From Otis tarda (taxonomy: Eukaryota; Chordata; Aves; Otidiformes; Otididae): a stretch of DNA of 64,000 nucleotides. Of this stretch, positions 23,936-35,976 are shown one piece after another. The DNA lies in assembly GCA_026413225.1 (NCBI GenBank), contig CM048591.1, positions 74,488,052 to 74,552,051 of the forward strand. Direction: 5' to 3'. The position numbers were made by a program, and so were the translations under genes. The notes below the pieces were generated by a model. It worked only from the letters and a program-made list of their open reading frames with translations, was not told the DNA's origin and did no database searches. Position 1 is the first letter of the stretch. Each line of letters begins with the position of its first letter.

Positions 23936-26315
23936 TTTGTGATTCTTCAAGAAGCTCCACAGTGATCCTTCTGAGGCCTCTCTCAACTGTTGCGTTTCAA
24001 CAGCAATACATTGCATGGGTACCTATGTAAGGATAGAGCCTGGGCTATGGGGATGTAGGTGTGCTCACACCTCATACTGAGAAGAAACATGCCCAACACT
24101 GTGTTTTGAAGGAAAAGCCTCTCCTTTGCTGTCCTGCCCAGATACTGCCTCCCTGGAGACCGTTACACGGTCCTCAGAAAACAAAGCTAAATATTTCAAC
24201 AGATGTGCCTGATGGCCATGTGTAAAAAAATCATGTAATGCATGTTAGTGGTGTTTGACTTCTGAAGCCTGTCACATCACAGCTCTTTGGAGGAATGGCT
24301 ATGTGATGGCCAAAATATCCTTGGGACAAGACCTCAGCTGAGGGATGAAGGACACAGGGAAACCAGGGGCAGTTGTGGCTCTGCAGAGTGGCAGTGATGA
24401 AGTTGCCGAGTGTGCATCAGCTGGAAGTGTCCATAAACTTGGGAAGGATCTGCTGAGCCTACTGTGGGATGCTGCGCTAAGGGCTGCATGGGGATGACAA
24501 GGGAAAATGAAAATCAGAAATACTGGACAGGTTTTGACTCTACTGCAGAGAGCACATGTAGAAGTTATGTCTGAGGTAACTGGCTGAATGGAAAACTTTG
24601 TTGTAGGTGTGTACTTGCAATACTCCACTATTTGAAAAGACCTAAAGCCCACAGACTGCTTCAGAGTGGGCTTACATGGCATGAGGGGAGCTGGCGGAGA
24701 GGCCAGGCTTGCCCTACCTCAGCAGGAGGGAACTGTGTGAAGTCCTCTTTCCTGGAGGGACCCATGGGGACCAGATGTAGAAGGGATGGGACTTCAGCAG
24801 AAGACAGGCCAGCAGAGCCATCACTGCACACGTCTGGAAGGATGGAGGTAAGCAGACAAGGGGAAGTGAGAGATCTCCAATCATGGCTGGGATGGCATAG
24901 ATAGGCTCTGGAGGTTTATGGAGATGGAGGTAAATGGGGCTGTCACCGGCACTGTATTTCTCAATACATCTTTTGTCTTTTGTGCCTGTGAGTCACCAAC
25001 AAGCTGTAGGAACGGCTCATACAAGGATTCCCCCCACGCAGGAGTGTGTGCAAGTGGTCCCCATGTGCTGCGGAGCGCAGCTCCGTCAGGATGTCATCTG
25101 GCAGTACCTGGCTGCAGCTAGCTCTGCCCACGGGGAAGCAGCTCTCCGTGGGTGTGTAAGCCTGCATTTTGGGTTCAGGTTTTTCAGGGGAAGATGTCTT
25201 CTTTTTTTTCTTAGTCTTTAAACATTTGTCTTTCAACCATAAGTGGTTTTTAACAAATCTTGTGCAAAATTTCTTGACTATTTAAAAAAAAAAAAAACAA
25301 AACCCACACCTCCAAAGTTTCCCACCTTTTAACAAAGGATTTGCCATTTTTGAGAGGAAGTGCCCTCTCACCAAGGTGATGTGTTTTTCTCTTTCCCTCT
25401 GAGCCTTTCCTAGACCTATCTGAATGTCTGTTACTCCTCTTTTCCAAGGGAAAGAAGCCAGGCAAAGCCACAGGATGTTAAGCTGAAACATGTTCTGATC
25501 CCAGCCCCATGAGACAGAAACTGGAAGCGGTTTGGGGATCATTTTGTGGGGGCGTCAGACAACAGCACTGGAGATGGAGCACGGGGCACCTGGAGACCTC
25601 GCCAGGGAGGCTCAGCACATGCTGTCTGGCAGCAGAGCCTGTCCTGGTAGATGACTCGCAGGCATCCTGTGTGTTGCCCGAGTGAGCTGGTGGCCCCAGC
25701 TCTTGTGCAGGAAGGACCCAGCAGCTGGCATCTCTGTGCTTGCTTTTGACTCACTGCAGTGACACCAGAAAAGGTCACATTTTAGGACTGTTGATGTATG
25801 TTGGCTTCAGTCTCCTCAGAAGCTTAGGGAAATTAAACTCAAAAGTCTCGATGGCACTGTCTCCCAGAAGAGACAAAGGAAGTGGACAACAGAGAGACAG
25901 GACACAATAAGTAACAACTCCTCTCCTGAAATTTAATAACTCCAAATTGTCCTTGCCTGCTTCCCTGGACTCCTCAGAGCAGGATGCTGTCGTATCCCAG
26001 GTTGCTGCTCTGGCTGGTCATCGCAGATTTCCGGCCAGTTTCTCTTCAGCTCTCTCAGCACAGTGGCACACATGGGAATCCTTGCTGCTACAAAGTGTGT
26101 GCTGAACAGGTTGTTTCACTTCTTTTGTTTTTTTTAAATTTAGGGGTTTTGCACCCCAAGGCAAAGGTTAGGGTGGCGACCCACCTAGAGCTACCTCAGT
26201 ACACGTATCTGGCTTTGACTTTTACATGTTATCACAAGCACAAGCTCCCTTCTGCTTCCCAAGATTTCTCCCCTCCTAACAGAAATGCCCCAGATACGAC
26301 AATGACAAGCTAAAT
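23936..26315. other. Intergenic DNA without recognisable genes
   Basis: No supported gene is present. A-rich and T-rich tracts lie near 25,203 and 25,280. The block is bounded by two minus-strand CR1 copies. Confidence 0.45.
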
Positions 26316-26352
26316 AGAATCACAGAATCATAGAATCATAGAATCATAGAAT
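26316..26352 (-). repeat. CR1 3' terminal 8-bp repeats
   Basis: On the minus strand there are about four and a half tandem units of ATTCTATG, one with G in the RTG position, at the extreme 3' end of the element. CR1 elements end in this short repeat instead of poly(A), and it is thought to be recognised by the reverse transcriptase at priming. Confidence 0.93.
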
Positions 26353-26422
26353 GGTTAGAGTTGGAAGGGACCTTCAAAGGTCATCTAGTCCAACCCCCCT
26401 GCAAGAGCAGGGACATCCCTGA

Positions 26423-29374
26423 CTAGATCAGGTTGCTCAGAGCCTCATCCAGCCTGGCCTTGAACACTTCCAGGGATGGGGCATCCACCACCTCTCTGGG
26501 CAACCTGTTCCAGTGCTCTACAACTCTCATTGTAAAAAATTTTTTTCTAATATCTAATCTAAACCTAGCTCCTTCTAATTTAAACCCATTACCCCTTGTC
26601 CTATCACAACAGGCCCTACTGAACAGTTTCTCCCCATCTTTCCTGTAGGCCCCCTTGAGGTATTGGAAGACCGCTATCAGGTCTCCCCGGAGCCTCCTCT
26701 TCTCCAGGCTGAACAGCCCCAACTCTCTCAGCCTGTCCTCATAGGAGAGGTGCTCCAGCCCTCTGATCATCTTGGTGGCCCTCCTCTGGACCCTTTCCAA
26801 CTGGTCCATGTCCTTCTTGTGTTGGGGGCTCCAGAACTGGACGCAGTACTCCAGGTGGGGTCTCACCAGGGCAGAGTAGAGGGGCAGAATCACCTCCCTC
26901 GACCTGCCGGCCACGCTCCTCTTGATGCAGCCCAGGATGCGGTTGGCCTTCTGGGCCGCAAGGGCGCATTGCCCGCTCATGTTGAGCCTCTCGTCCACCA
27001 GCACTCCCAAGTCTTTCTCCTCAGGGCTGCTCTCAATCCATTCTCCGCCCAGCCTGTATTTGTGCCTGGGATTGCCACGACCCAGGTGCAGGACCTTGCA
27101 CTTGGCCTGGTTGAACTTCATGAGGTTGGCACGGGCCCACCTCTCCAGCCTGTCAAGGTCCCTCTGGATGGCATCCCTCCCTTCCAGCGAGTCAACGGCA
27201 CCACACAGCTTGGTGTCATCGGTGAACTTGCTGAGGGTGCACTCTATCCCACTGTCCATGTCGCCGACAAAGATGTTGAACAGGGCCGGGCCCAACACGG
27301 ACCCCTGAGGGACGCCACTGGTGACCGGTCTCCACTTGGACATTGAGCCGTTGACCACCACTCTCTGAGTGCGGCCATCCAGCCAACTCCTTATCCACCG
27401 AGTGGTCCATCCATCGAACCCATGCCTCTCTAGTTTAGAGAGAAGGATGTCATGCGGGACAGTGTCAAAAGCTTTGCACAAGTCCAGGTAGACGATATCC
27501 GTTGCCCGTCCCTTGTCCACCGATGCTGTTACCCCGTCATAAAAGGCCACCAAATTGGTCAGGCACGATCTGCCCTTGGTGAAGCCATGTTGGCTGTCAC
27601 CAACCACCTCCTTGCTCTCCATGTGCCTTAGCATGGTTTCCAGGAGAATCTGCTCCATGACCTTGCCAGGCACGGAGGTGAGGCTGACCGGCCTGTAGTT
27701 GCCCGGGTCTTCCTTACTCCCCTTTTTAAAAATGGGGGTTATGTTCCCTCTCTTCCAGTCATCGGGGACCTCACCAGACCTCCACGATTTCTCAAATATG
27801 ATGGCCAGTGGCTTGGCAACTTCATCCGCCAGTTCCTTCAGGACGCGCGGATGGATCCCATCAGGCCCCATGGACTTATGCACCTTCAAGTTCCTTAGAT
27901 GGTCCTGAACCTGCTCTTCGAGCACCGTGGGCGGTTCTTCATCCTCACAGTCCCTGCCTGTGCCTTCCACAGCTTGGGTGGGGAGACAAGAGCCCTTATC
28001 AGTGAAGACTGAGGCAAAAAAGTCGTTGAGTACCTCAGCCTTCTCCACATCCCGGGTAACCACGACACCCGTTACCTTCCGGAGGGGGCCTACATTCTCC
28101 TTGGATTTTCTTTTGTCCCCTACATACCTGTAAAAGCTTTTCTTGTTACTTTTTATATCCCTGGCCAGATTCGATTCCATCAGGGCTTTAGCCTTCCTCA
28201 CCCTATCCCTGGCCGCTCGCACAGCCACTCGGTAGTCCTCCCAGGCTACCTGCCCCCGCTTCCACCCTCTATAGGCTTCCTTCTTTACTTTCAGTTGGTC
28301 CAGGAGCTCCTTGCTCATCCACGCTGGCCTCTTGGCCTTTTTGCCCGACTTCTTCTTCATCGGGATGCACCTCTGCTGAGCTTGGACGAGGTGCTCCTTA
28401 AATATGGACCAACTTTCCTGGGCCCCTCTTCCCTCCAGGGCCGCCTCCCATGGCACTTTGCCCATGAGGTTCCTGAAGAGGCAGAAGTCCGCCTTCCTGA
28501 AATCTAGGGCAGAGAGCTTACTGTGCAGTTTCCACGCCGCCCCGTGGATCTTGAATTCCACCGCGTCATGGTCACTGCAGCCAAGGCTGTCCGTCAGTTT
28601 CACGTCCCCCACCAGCCCCTCCCTGTTGGTGAGCACAAGGTCCAGCATGGCACCCCTCCTTGTCGGCTCCTCTATCGCCTGCAGGAGGAAGTTATCGTCC
28701 ACACATTCCAGGAACCTCCTGGACTGCCTGTGCCCTGCCGTGTTGTCTCTCCAACAGATGTCAGGGTGGTTGAAGTCCCCCATGAGGACCAGGGCTTGTG
28801 ACCGCTGTGAGGCTGCTCCTATCTGCCTATAGAGCGCCTCGTCCGCTCTGTCTTCCTGGCCAGGCGGCCTGTAACAGACCCCCACCGTAACATCCCCCGT
28901 CCGTCCCTGTCCTCTGATCTTGACCCATAAGCTCTCTGTCAGCTCCTCCCCCATCCCCAGGCGGAGCTCCACGCACTCCAGCTGGTTGCTGACATAGAGA
29001 GCGACACCCCCTCCTCGTCTTCCCTGCCTGTCTTTTCTAAAAAGCCTGTACCCCTCCATGTTGACGCTCCAGTCGTAAGAGCCGTCCCACCACGTCTCCG
29101 TGATGCCAACAAGGTCGTAGCCCTGCTCGCACGCACGCATCTCCAGTTCTTCCTGTTTATTCCCCATGCTGCGTGCGTTGGTATAGAGACACTTCAGCAG
29201 GGTCCTCGATAAAACCGACTTCCTGGCTGGAGTGACAGGTGTTCTTTTGTATTGCAGATTAGGTTTATTTGCACCTACCTGCGATCCCTCCCTGACTTCT
29301 GGGCGCTTGGTGCTGGCACTGGCGCCATGCCGATAGCCGTGGGCTGAACTGTGCTCCCCCTCCCCCAGCAACAC
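26423..29374 (-). CDS. CR1 ORF2: AP-type endonuclease plus reverse transcriptase
   Basis: The polyprotein nicks target DNA and reverse-transcribes CR1 RNA at the nick. The N-terminal third is an exonuclease/endonuclease/phosphatase-type endonuclease, with TNARS (N66), ITETWW (E93), GVCYRPP (Y168), [10 protein letters not shown] (D200/N202), LDLVLTN (D245) and SDHD (267-270). The reverse transcriptase occupies roughly residues 530-800: [11 protein letters not shown] carries the first catalytic Asp (D631), then [11 protein letters not shown] (686-696), then FTDD (717-720) at the active site. Close relatives usually have FADD, and here Ala is replaced by Thr while both Asp remain. The C-terminus ends in ALSNLI and a stop, as in full-length CR1. 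The first codon used here is GTG, and the first ATG is codon 70, after N66, so ORF2 probably does not start at its own ATG (see the frameshift site). Numbering counts GTG as 1. The frame is complete, but activity is unproven. Confidence 0.93.
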   Translation of the reverse strand: MLLGEGEHSSAHGYRHGASASTKRPEVREGSQVGANKPNLQYKRTPVTPARKSVLSRTLLKCLYTNARSMGNKQEELEMRACEQGYDLVGITETWWDGSYDWSVNMEGYRLFRKDRQGRRGGGVALYVSNQLECVELRLGMGEELTESLWVKIRGQGRTGDVTVGVCYRPPGQEDRADEALYRQIGAASQRSQALVLMGDFNHPDICWRDNTAGHRQSRRFLECVDDNFLLQAIEEPTRRGAMLDLVLTNREGLVGDVKLTDSLGCSDHDAVEFKIHGAAWKLHSKLSALDFRKADFCLFRNLMGKVPWEAALEGRGAQESWSIFKEHLVQAQQRCIPMKKKSGKKAKRPAWMSKELLDQLKVKKEAYRGWKRGQVAWEDYRVAVRAARDRVRKAKALMESNLARDIKSNKKSFYRYVGDKRKSKENVGPLRKVTGVVVTRDVEKAEVLNDFFASVFTDKGSCLPTQAVEGTGRDCEDEEPPTVLEEQVQDHLRNLKVHKSMGPDGIHPRVLKELADEVAKPLAIIFEKSWRSGEVPDDWKRGNITPIFKKGSKEDPGNYRPVSLTSVPGKVMEQILLETMLRHMESKEVVGDSQHGFTKGRSCLTNLVAFYDGVTASVDKGRATDIVYLDLCKAFDTVPHDILLSKLERHGFDGWTTRWIRSWLDGRTQRVVVNGSMSKWRPVTSGVPQGSVLGPALFNIFVGDMDSGIECTLSKFTDDTKLCGAVDSLEGRDAIQRDLDRLERWARANLMKFNQAKCKVLHLGRGNPRHKYRLGGEWIESSPEEKDLGVLVDERLNMSGQCALAAQKANRILGCIKRSVAGRSREVILPLYSALVRPHLEYCVQFWSPQHKKDMDQLERVQRRATKMIRGLEHLSYEDRLRELGLFSLEKRRLRGDLIAVFQYLKGAYRKDGEKLFSRACCDRTRGNGFKLEGARFRLDIRKKFFTMRVVEHWNRLPREVVDAPSLEVFKARLDEALSNLI

Positions 29375-29383
29375 TAGTTTAAA
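29374..29383 (-). promoter_or_regulatory. Candidate -1 ribosomal frameshift site at the ORF1/ORF2 junction
   Basis: On the minus strand the ORF1 codons read GCT TTA AAC TAG, so the heptamer T_TTA_AAC (29,383-29,377) is in the exact phase needed for -1 slippage (X_XXY_YYZ) and abuts the stop codon. ORF2 lies in the -1 frame, which is open from a TAG eight codons upstream of the heptamer. Six bases after the heptamer, TGCTGG (29,370-29,365) can pair with CCAGCA (29,316-29,311), enclosing a GC-rich segment that begins with two G5 runs. UUUAAAC is among the strongest known slippery sequences in animal cells. Use by CR1 is my inference. Confidence 0.6.
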
Positions 29384-29580
29384 GCCCTCCGGACAAGTCT
29401 GGCAAGCCTACGTCCAAGCACACTCTTGCCCTTCTCATTTAGGTGTACGCCATCCTGCCCTAGCAGCCCGGGCTTCTCAAAGCACGCCCCATGGTCAAGA
29501 TACCCAAAGCCCTGGCTGTAACACCACTCCCGTATGTGTTTGAGGCCTGCCCACCAGCTCCTTTCTCTTCTCTCCAGCAT
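29374..29580 (-). pseudogene. CR1 ORF1 C-terminal fragment (SGNH/esterase-like domain end)
   Basis: These are the last 68 codons of ORF1, 5'-truncated by the insertion. The segment 'GFGYLDHG' followed by DGVHLN (residues 43-48, D43 and H46) fits the last conserved block of SGNH/GDSL hydrolases. That block supplies the catalytic Asp and His, and the esterase domain is known from CR1-type ORF1 proteins. The basic tail [12 protein letters not shown] precedes TAG at 29,376-29,374. The Met at its apparent start lies at or next to the truncation point and is probably not a real start. The fragment lacks the nucleophile Ser block and is not expected to be functional alone. Confidence 0.85.
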
Positions 29581-29583
29581 ACA

Positions 29584-32500
29584 TCATCAGAGCCTTTGGG
29601 CCTCTCTCCTTCTAAAGCCCAGAGAGCCTCTGCCAACAGCCCTTATGTAAATGGAAAATTTATGCACACACACCCATGCATGTGCAGTCATCCCTTCTGC
29701 TTGCTCACATACTGTGGCTCTCTTGAAAAGGCTGTCAGACATCTCAGTTTTTCCAGTCAAGGCCTCTCTTTCCACTTCTAAACTTTACCGGACAAATTTT
29801 GAGGACTCTTATATCTATCCCTTAAATCCAGGTCTAACCAAGCCCCAGTGGAGCTTGGCACCAGTCTTGTGCCGTTCTCGTGAGTGCTGTAAGTTCACAG
29901 AATTTAAGAATCACCTCCCAAACAATATCCCATTGCTGTGCACCCACACACTACCCTTAAGATGGTAGCACGGGGACTAAATCCACACACTGCAACCTGA
30001 TCTGCTTTTAAACAGAACTGTGCATTAGCATGAAAGAAATTGTACACTATAAATAAGTCTCAGTACCCCATTTTCCATCTCGTCATCCTGTGATATGACC
30101 TAGCATCTTTTCCAGAGTGGACTAACTGTGTTAAGGAAATTGTATTTGATGTCTCTTACGAGGCACGACATTTAACTCACACAGACTGAGCCAAGCAAGT
30201 GCTCCCTGAGGTTATTCCCGCAGAAGACTCCTCAGAAGGATATGGACTCCTCATCCTTTGAAAATAAACTGCAGATTTTGTACTGCAGCGAAGGCGGTCA
30301 GCAGATCATGGGTGAGGACCTACAGGTACAACCCCAGTGACACATGAGCTGCCCTCAAAATGCCGAAACATCTCGAGTATAAGAGATCCTGGGTTGGAGG
30401 AAGCAGTGCTGATTATCCTCCCCTTTCTGCCTAGTTTCCATCTGAAATCTGCAGCAGCCATGGAGGAAACCAGGGAAATGTGACTCACACTAATTTACAG
30501 CCATGAGTGATCCTGGATTCTCACCAGTCCTACCCAAAATCCAGCTGAAGACACAGCATAAACAGGAGGATGGTAATTATAGCAGTCAAATGGCTTTACC
30601 AGCATCTTCCACTTAACCTAATTTGAGGTGCCTAATTAGTATCCCTTGAAGATCTGTGATGTACATGTCACATGGATTAAAAAGCAAGCAACTGATAAAA
30701 AATAGCTCTCTGTGGAAAGTCCTATTTCTGACTATTCCTGGCACAGATCCAGCAGGCATCTGTTCTCGGCACATTACTCCAAAGTAAAGTAGCTGGAGAT
30801 CTAGGAGAAGATGCGATTTCTGGTGAAGTTTACAGCTGATAGAGGCACAAGTGGAGTGGTACCTATGCAAACACACGGTGTAGTGCCACACCATCCGCGC
30901 AGGGAGGATGCACAGCTGTCAGCAATTTTCAGAGGATGGGGACTCACTGAAATGCATAAGAAGGACTCATTGAAAACACTTGAGCAGCCCAGGGTGGTCC
31001 TCTCCGTGCAGGTCTAATTAAGAGAGGATCATGGCTTGACTCTTTAGTAGTGATAGACCAGACCCTCTGTAACAACATTACAGTGATCGTGGGATTGTAA
31101 TCAGAAACTGCATCCCTCCGCACTTTAAAGAAATCAGCAATTCAACAGTTTCTAAAGAATGATTTCTAGAAGACCCTGCCTGAGAGGTGGTGTGCCCACC
31201 ACCTCGCTTTTCCTGATCTCTGTCCGCCCTGTGAAGATAAGACTTGTTCACAGCATGCAAACGCCCAGGGAGCGCAAGTTTCTGACCGTGCACGGCAGCA
31301 GGCAAGCCAGGGCATTCATTCTGCTTCAGCTGGACCAGAGGGAAACCTCCCTCTTTCTTCCTTTTGGAGGATTTCCACTCATTTGAGAAAAAAAAAAAAC
31401 AGTTCAAGGTGTGTTTCAGATGGAAATCTCCTCATGAAACAATAAAGCAAAGGAGTTCATTTGGAAAATGTCAAAACACGTAGTTTCTGCTTTCAGGAAC
31501 TTTTACTCCCCTCTTTTCAATTAAAGCTATTTGTCAGTTTGGATCAAATTCAAGAAACACTTCAGCTTGCCTCCAAAGCACAGCTTTACTGTCCCAAGTG
31601 TGCATCTGGAAACTCCAGCCACGGTGCTGACCCTGCTTGTCTGCCATCACTGTGTTCCTGTGTGCAACAGAGGGGTTTGTGTGGGAGCATTGCTATGTGT
31701 GAAACTATATGGCCAGGCTTCGACTGCGGTACAGTACCACCTTTACCAAATCCATCCACTTCAGGCAGAGCAGATTTTTCAAAAACAGGCTATCTGAATC
31801 TTAAGGCTGCATAATTTAATTACTGACAAGCTTGTAACCAAGTCATCCATGGTCTGATTCCTTGCTGACAGACTTCTGTCTCAAAAATGCAAGAAATCCC
31901 TAAGTAAACAGTGCAGAGCTGTCATAAGATTTGGAGATGTGTAGCTTTGAAAGTTACGAGGAATTCTTTTGCTTATGTGCAAAGGCTGTAACAAGTCACT
32001 TAAGCCTCCAGTGCCAAAGCCAAATCTGGATAGCATTTACCAAGGAAAGCAAAGGTCCCATCAGCACTGGCATTCATACTTGACAAGGTAGCTTCCCCCC
32101 GAATTTGCCAGGCTGCTTCACCAGGTCCCCCACCTGATCTCACAAGACAGGAATGTGAGGACATCAGAAGCACCCACCTGCCCACTGGTCCCTGGGCAGG
32201 GACCACACATGAGCCCGGACAGGTCCCAGGGCTGTCTCTGGCACCCACTTCTCTGTGGTGGCTGGTGTCCAGGGCTTGGGCTCGCCCTAGGCGCATGAAG
32301 TTAAAAACTTTGTCTTCAGGGTGCTTTATGCAGTCTGTTGAGCTGAGAGCACGGATCCCACCAGCTGAGCCTCCTGTGTGGCTGAGGACCTGGAGAGATG
32401 CTCTGCACCAGAGAAGACTGTTTAAGAGCAGTACTAGACTCATCACTAGGATTTTCTCCATCCCCCAGAAAAAATAAACTGTTTTTCCTTTAATGGCAAA

Positions 32501-33034
32501 ATCACAGTCATATTATAAACAGCAACTTCTGTCTTACTGGTCTGCTTTCATAATGCTCTCAGTGCTTGCCCTCTCAAGAGACAGCTGATCACCAGCACAG
32601 AGAGCGAGTATTTCATATTTTTCAAATTTATTCCAGTCAAAGTACAACAAATGGGTTTTGCCCGGAGCCTGTATGGATCCCGGTGGGTGTGCTCAGAGAG
32701 GGCCTTTTACCTGCAGTTGATTTTCTTCAGGCAGTGGCAGCAGTGGCTGGTGTGCAGCTGATGGTGGCTGCAGCAGGAGAGGGGAACAACATCTGTGAGC
32801 CCAGAGGAGAGACCAACCCACTAAGGACAGGAGCCATGTCAGCGGCGAGCGTAGCACGACAGGGGAGGAGTGAATGGCTGGGACTGTGTTAAGAAAACCT
32901 ACCATGCCTGCTTCCACCGATAGGGAAGCATCCTCTGCCACTGGGAGAATACCGTATTTTGAGTCACAAGTACACAGATATGCAGACAGAGCATTTAGGC
33001 AGCTGCTTTGCTGGTCCTGTTAAGATTTTTTGTC
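29584..33034. other. Intergenic DNA without recognisable genes
   Basis: No supported gene or repeat beyond short A-rich tracts (for example near 31,388). AATAAA strings occur but are not tied to any transcript. Confidence 0.45.
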
Positions 33035-33036
33035 AC

Positions 33037-33170
33037 CAAATCACAGGAAGATTTATATGGGAAGTAACTGACCGAGGTCTCTGGTCCAACCTCTGCTAAC
33101 CTCAAAGCCTGAACGGGTTTCTCAGTGCTTTGCCCTTGAAGACTCTGTTGGCACTCCTCAGCAGCAGCAG
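33037..33170 (-). mobile_element. Probable very old CR1 3' remnant
   Basis: Plus-strand fragments 'aaatcacaggaagatttatatggg', 'gaggtctctggtccaacctctg' and 'gggtttctcagtgctttgcccttgaaga' follow the order of the CR1 3' end read in reverse. Divergence is high and the match is short. Confidence 0.4.
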
Positions 33171-35894
33171 CGAAAGCCTGTTATCCAAACCTCTCTGTGT
33201 CTTGGCCCCAAGATTGCCTGTCCGACCGTGGCAGCACAGGATGCACAGACATCACTTTGGCTGGGACTCCAGTTTGCCCGAACAGCACATCCAGCACTCC
33301 AGCTGACCCGGTCCTGCTGCCAGTGCGCATGAAGAGCCTGCAGTCAGAGGCTCTGGAGCTCAGAGGGGCTTCCAAAACTGCATTCCTGGTCTGCTTCTGG
33401 GTGGGAAGGAAAAGCCTTGAACGGCGTGTGTGCTGAGCTTCGCGTGCTGCACTCACTGGTGAGCCCTCTCAGGGCTGCTCCTGGGGACACCCTCTTTCCA
33501 ATGAGCATTGCTGGAATTACGTGCCTACAAAAACAAGATAAGTGGAAAGGATGTGACAGTCAGCAGCTTTTTGAATGAAAACGGGGGAAAGGAACAGCCC
33601 TGTTTCCCTGCTAAGGCCTTGTTTCACTTTTATTTGGTGTGTTCAGCTCCTGTATAGAGATGCTGATGATACTTGATGACAGTTGTGATGAATTATTAAC
33701 ACAACACTGAAGAGGCTGAGCTGTGAGCCGAGACACCTTTGTCCGAGGTAAAAACACAGATGAGAAACGTAGAACAAGCACAGGGCACGAGGAGCTGGAG
33801 AAAAGGAGACAGCAGCAAAACAGCATTGCTCACCTGATAAATTTATTGTCTGTGGGTTTTCAGAGGTACTTCAGAGAAGAAAACTTTAAAAGGGAAATCA
33901 AGAGGAGAATGATAACCTCTGAATAAAGCATTGAAAAAGGAGAATGATGTTTAGCCAGCTGAATAGATGTAGATGTGGAAAATGTTTGTTTCTTTTTGTC
34001 AAGTATATCTCCTAACAGGGAACCCTATTTCAGCTTGATACAGCCAGACATTTTACAGCCTGTCAGGAAAACGCATCCGCAGCCATGGACATGTCTGCAG
34101 GAAGATCCTGCAGGGCTGGCTGGGTTGCTTTTAAGGGTTAGGACTTTAATTTTATACTTTGTGAAAATCACTAAGTTGACTGAAGCCAAAATTCACAGAT
34201 GGGAGGGAAAATGACAGCAGTCTGTTCTTGAGGGAGGATTATTCTGTCATGCAGGACACAATAGAGACCTCTTCTTTTACTACTTTAACAAGTTTTGCTT
34301 CACGCTGGCATTCCTGCTTCAGAAAGGCACTGTCATGGGAAACGGATTCTGCCTGGAGACCAGACATTGTTCAGGATATCCCTTCTACCTCCGCGTGCTA
34401 TTCAGCATTAAGGCAGCTGTAAGCAAAACCCTGAGACTATTGAAATTTCTTTCTTCATCTCCCCCTTTCTCTTTGACAAATGTGTGACAAGAATGCAATT
34501 GTTTGAAAGCCCAGTGCTGGGGAAAACAGAGAGGGAAGCCTTCAGACGTGCCTCAGTGATTTAGAAACCTACCCCCAAGACTTGTGAAAGAGGTCACGGA
34601 AGGTCTTCTGTAGGGTTCAGCTTCCCAGCAGGTTTCTAGATACCGATGTAAAGGCACTTAAATGCCTCTAACAGCTGACCCTTTTGCGGATGTTCCCACC
34701 TAGGATTATCCTGGCTCTCGAGCTGAAGAATAGCCCTTAGCCAACTAATGGATCACAGGCTCTTCTCTTTGAATATCTGCAGTTTGTGCTGGGTAGCCGC
34801 CCATCCAGCCAGCAGGAAGTTATTTCTTCATTGAAATGACTAAAGCTTTTGAAAGATGAAGATAAGGGTTCTTCTGATGAATCACTGCAGGGCTGTATTT
34901 GGGGGATATTATTTCTCATTACCCAGAAGTTACTCAGCAGCCTGCTGGTAACGAAGCATGAATACAGAGAGGACGCTCAGGTGTTGACCTGTGAATACAT
35001 TCCCCTGTCAGAGTCCAGCCCAGCCCCAAAACCAGCCTTTTTTGTCCTGCAGCTGCTAGGTCACCTTGTGCTTGAGGTGTGCACTGGACCCTTGTCCCTT
35101 CTTGGTGTGAGCAGATGTGTGTGGACCCAGGCTCTGTGAGGCAATGGGAAGCGCTGGGAGCAGGTCTGCAGCGGAAATCTGCATCCTGCCACGGCGACAC
35201 TATGAGCCCCTCTCCTGAGGGCCCCTTTGCTCTGCCCCCTAAACGCAGAGCACTCTCCCTCCCGAGCCCAGCTCTTGGTGAGCTGGGGCCCCCATGCCGA
35301 CCCCTTCTCTGCCTGAGGGTGACCCTGAGGGGTCACACCTCCTCCCTCTGAGAGGCTAATGCTGCCTCAGGAGTGGGAGGGCACAGGGAGGAGGTGTCTC
35401 AGCCCTTTCCGCCAAGGCTAAGTTATTTAAAGATCAATGGGCCAGAAAGAGGGATCGAGGGTCAGCATCACTTGTGCTCCTGCTCGGAGGAGTGTTTATG
35501 CATTTTATGCATTGGCTGTTTCGTGTAACAGCACTCCAGAGCTCCTTAGAGCAGCACGGGCACAATGGACCCCATCTGGCAGGGGCAACTGTGAGTGCCA
35601 GGTGACCCTCTCAGAGTCCTGTGCTATTTTGGCTGCAGACTGGGGCCCCTCCAGCCCCGGAGCAGCTGCCCTTGCACGGTAGGATACAAACAGCCCCGGA
35701 GAAGCTACAGGCCTATGAGCTTCAGGTGCCTCCATCGTAGGGCCAAGAGAGGTGTTTGAGACGCAGACAGATGCCAAGTCCTTTTGTAAATCTGTGCACG
35801 AAACCTCCTACTCTTATTCAGAATAAAACCAGAAAGAAATATCTTTCTGCTGCCTCTCTCCCTAAGTGACCCCTCCTGAAAGCCCTCTAGGCTT

Positions 35895-35976
35895 CCAAAC
35901 CAACCAACCAACCAACCAACCAAAATATCAAAGAAATGGAATATGATGAAAACCAAAAAAAAAAAAAAAAAAAAAA
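35895..35976. repeat. (CCAA)n microsatellite followed by an A22 run
   Basis: About seven CCAA units occupy 35,895-35,924, and a run of 22 A bases follows at 35,955-35,976. The A run could be the tail of a processed insertion on the plus strand, but no source sequence is recognisable upstream. Confidence 0.85.

Larger units (their letters stand above)
26316..29583 (-). mobile_element. Young, nearly complete-ORF2 CR1 non-LTR retrotransposon, 5'-truncated in ORF1
   Basis: This minus-strand CR1 spans the end of ORF1, all of ORF2, the 3' UTR and the 8-bp 3' repeat tail. ORF2 has no stop or frameshift over 983 codons, which marks it as by far the youngest copy in the window. Homology to CR1 stops near 29,580 inside ORF1, so the promoter, 5' UTR and N-terminal ORF1 are missing. 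That is the usual outcome of incomplete target-primed reverse transcription. No target-site duplication is evident, as is common for CR1. It probably cannot transcribe itself from its own promoter. Confidence 0.95.

Noticed and set aside
26663..27346. 227-codon plus-strand frame inside the CR1 copy
   Set aside because: It is the antisense shadow of the CR1 reverse-transcriptase region and contains no independent motif.
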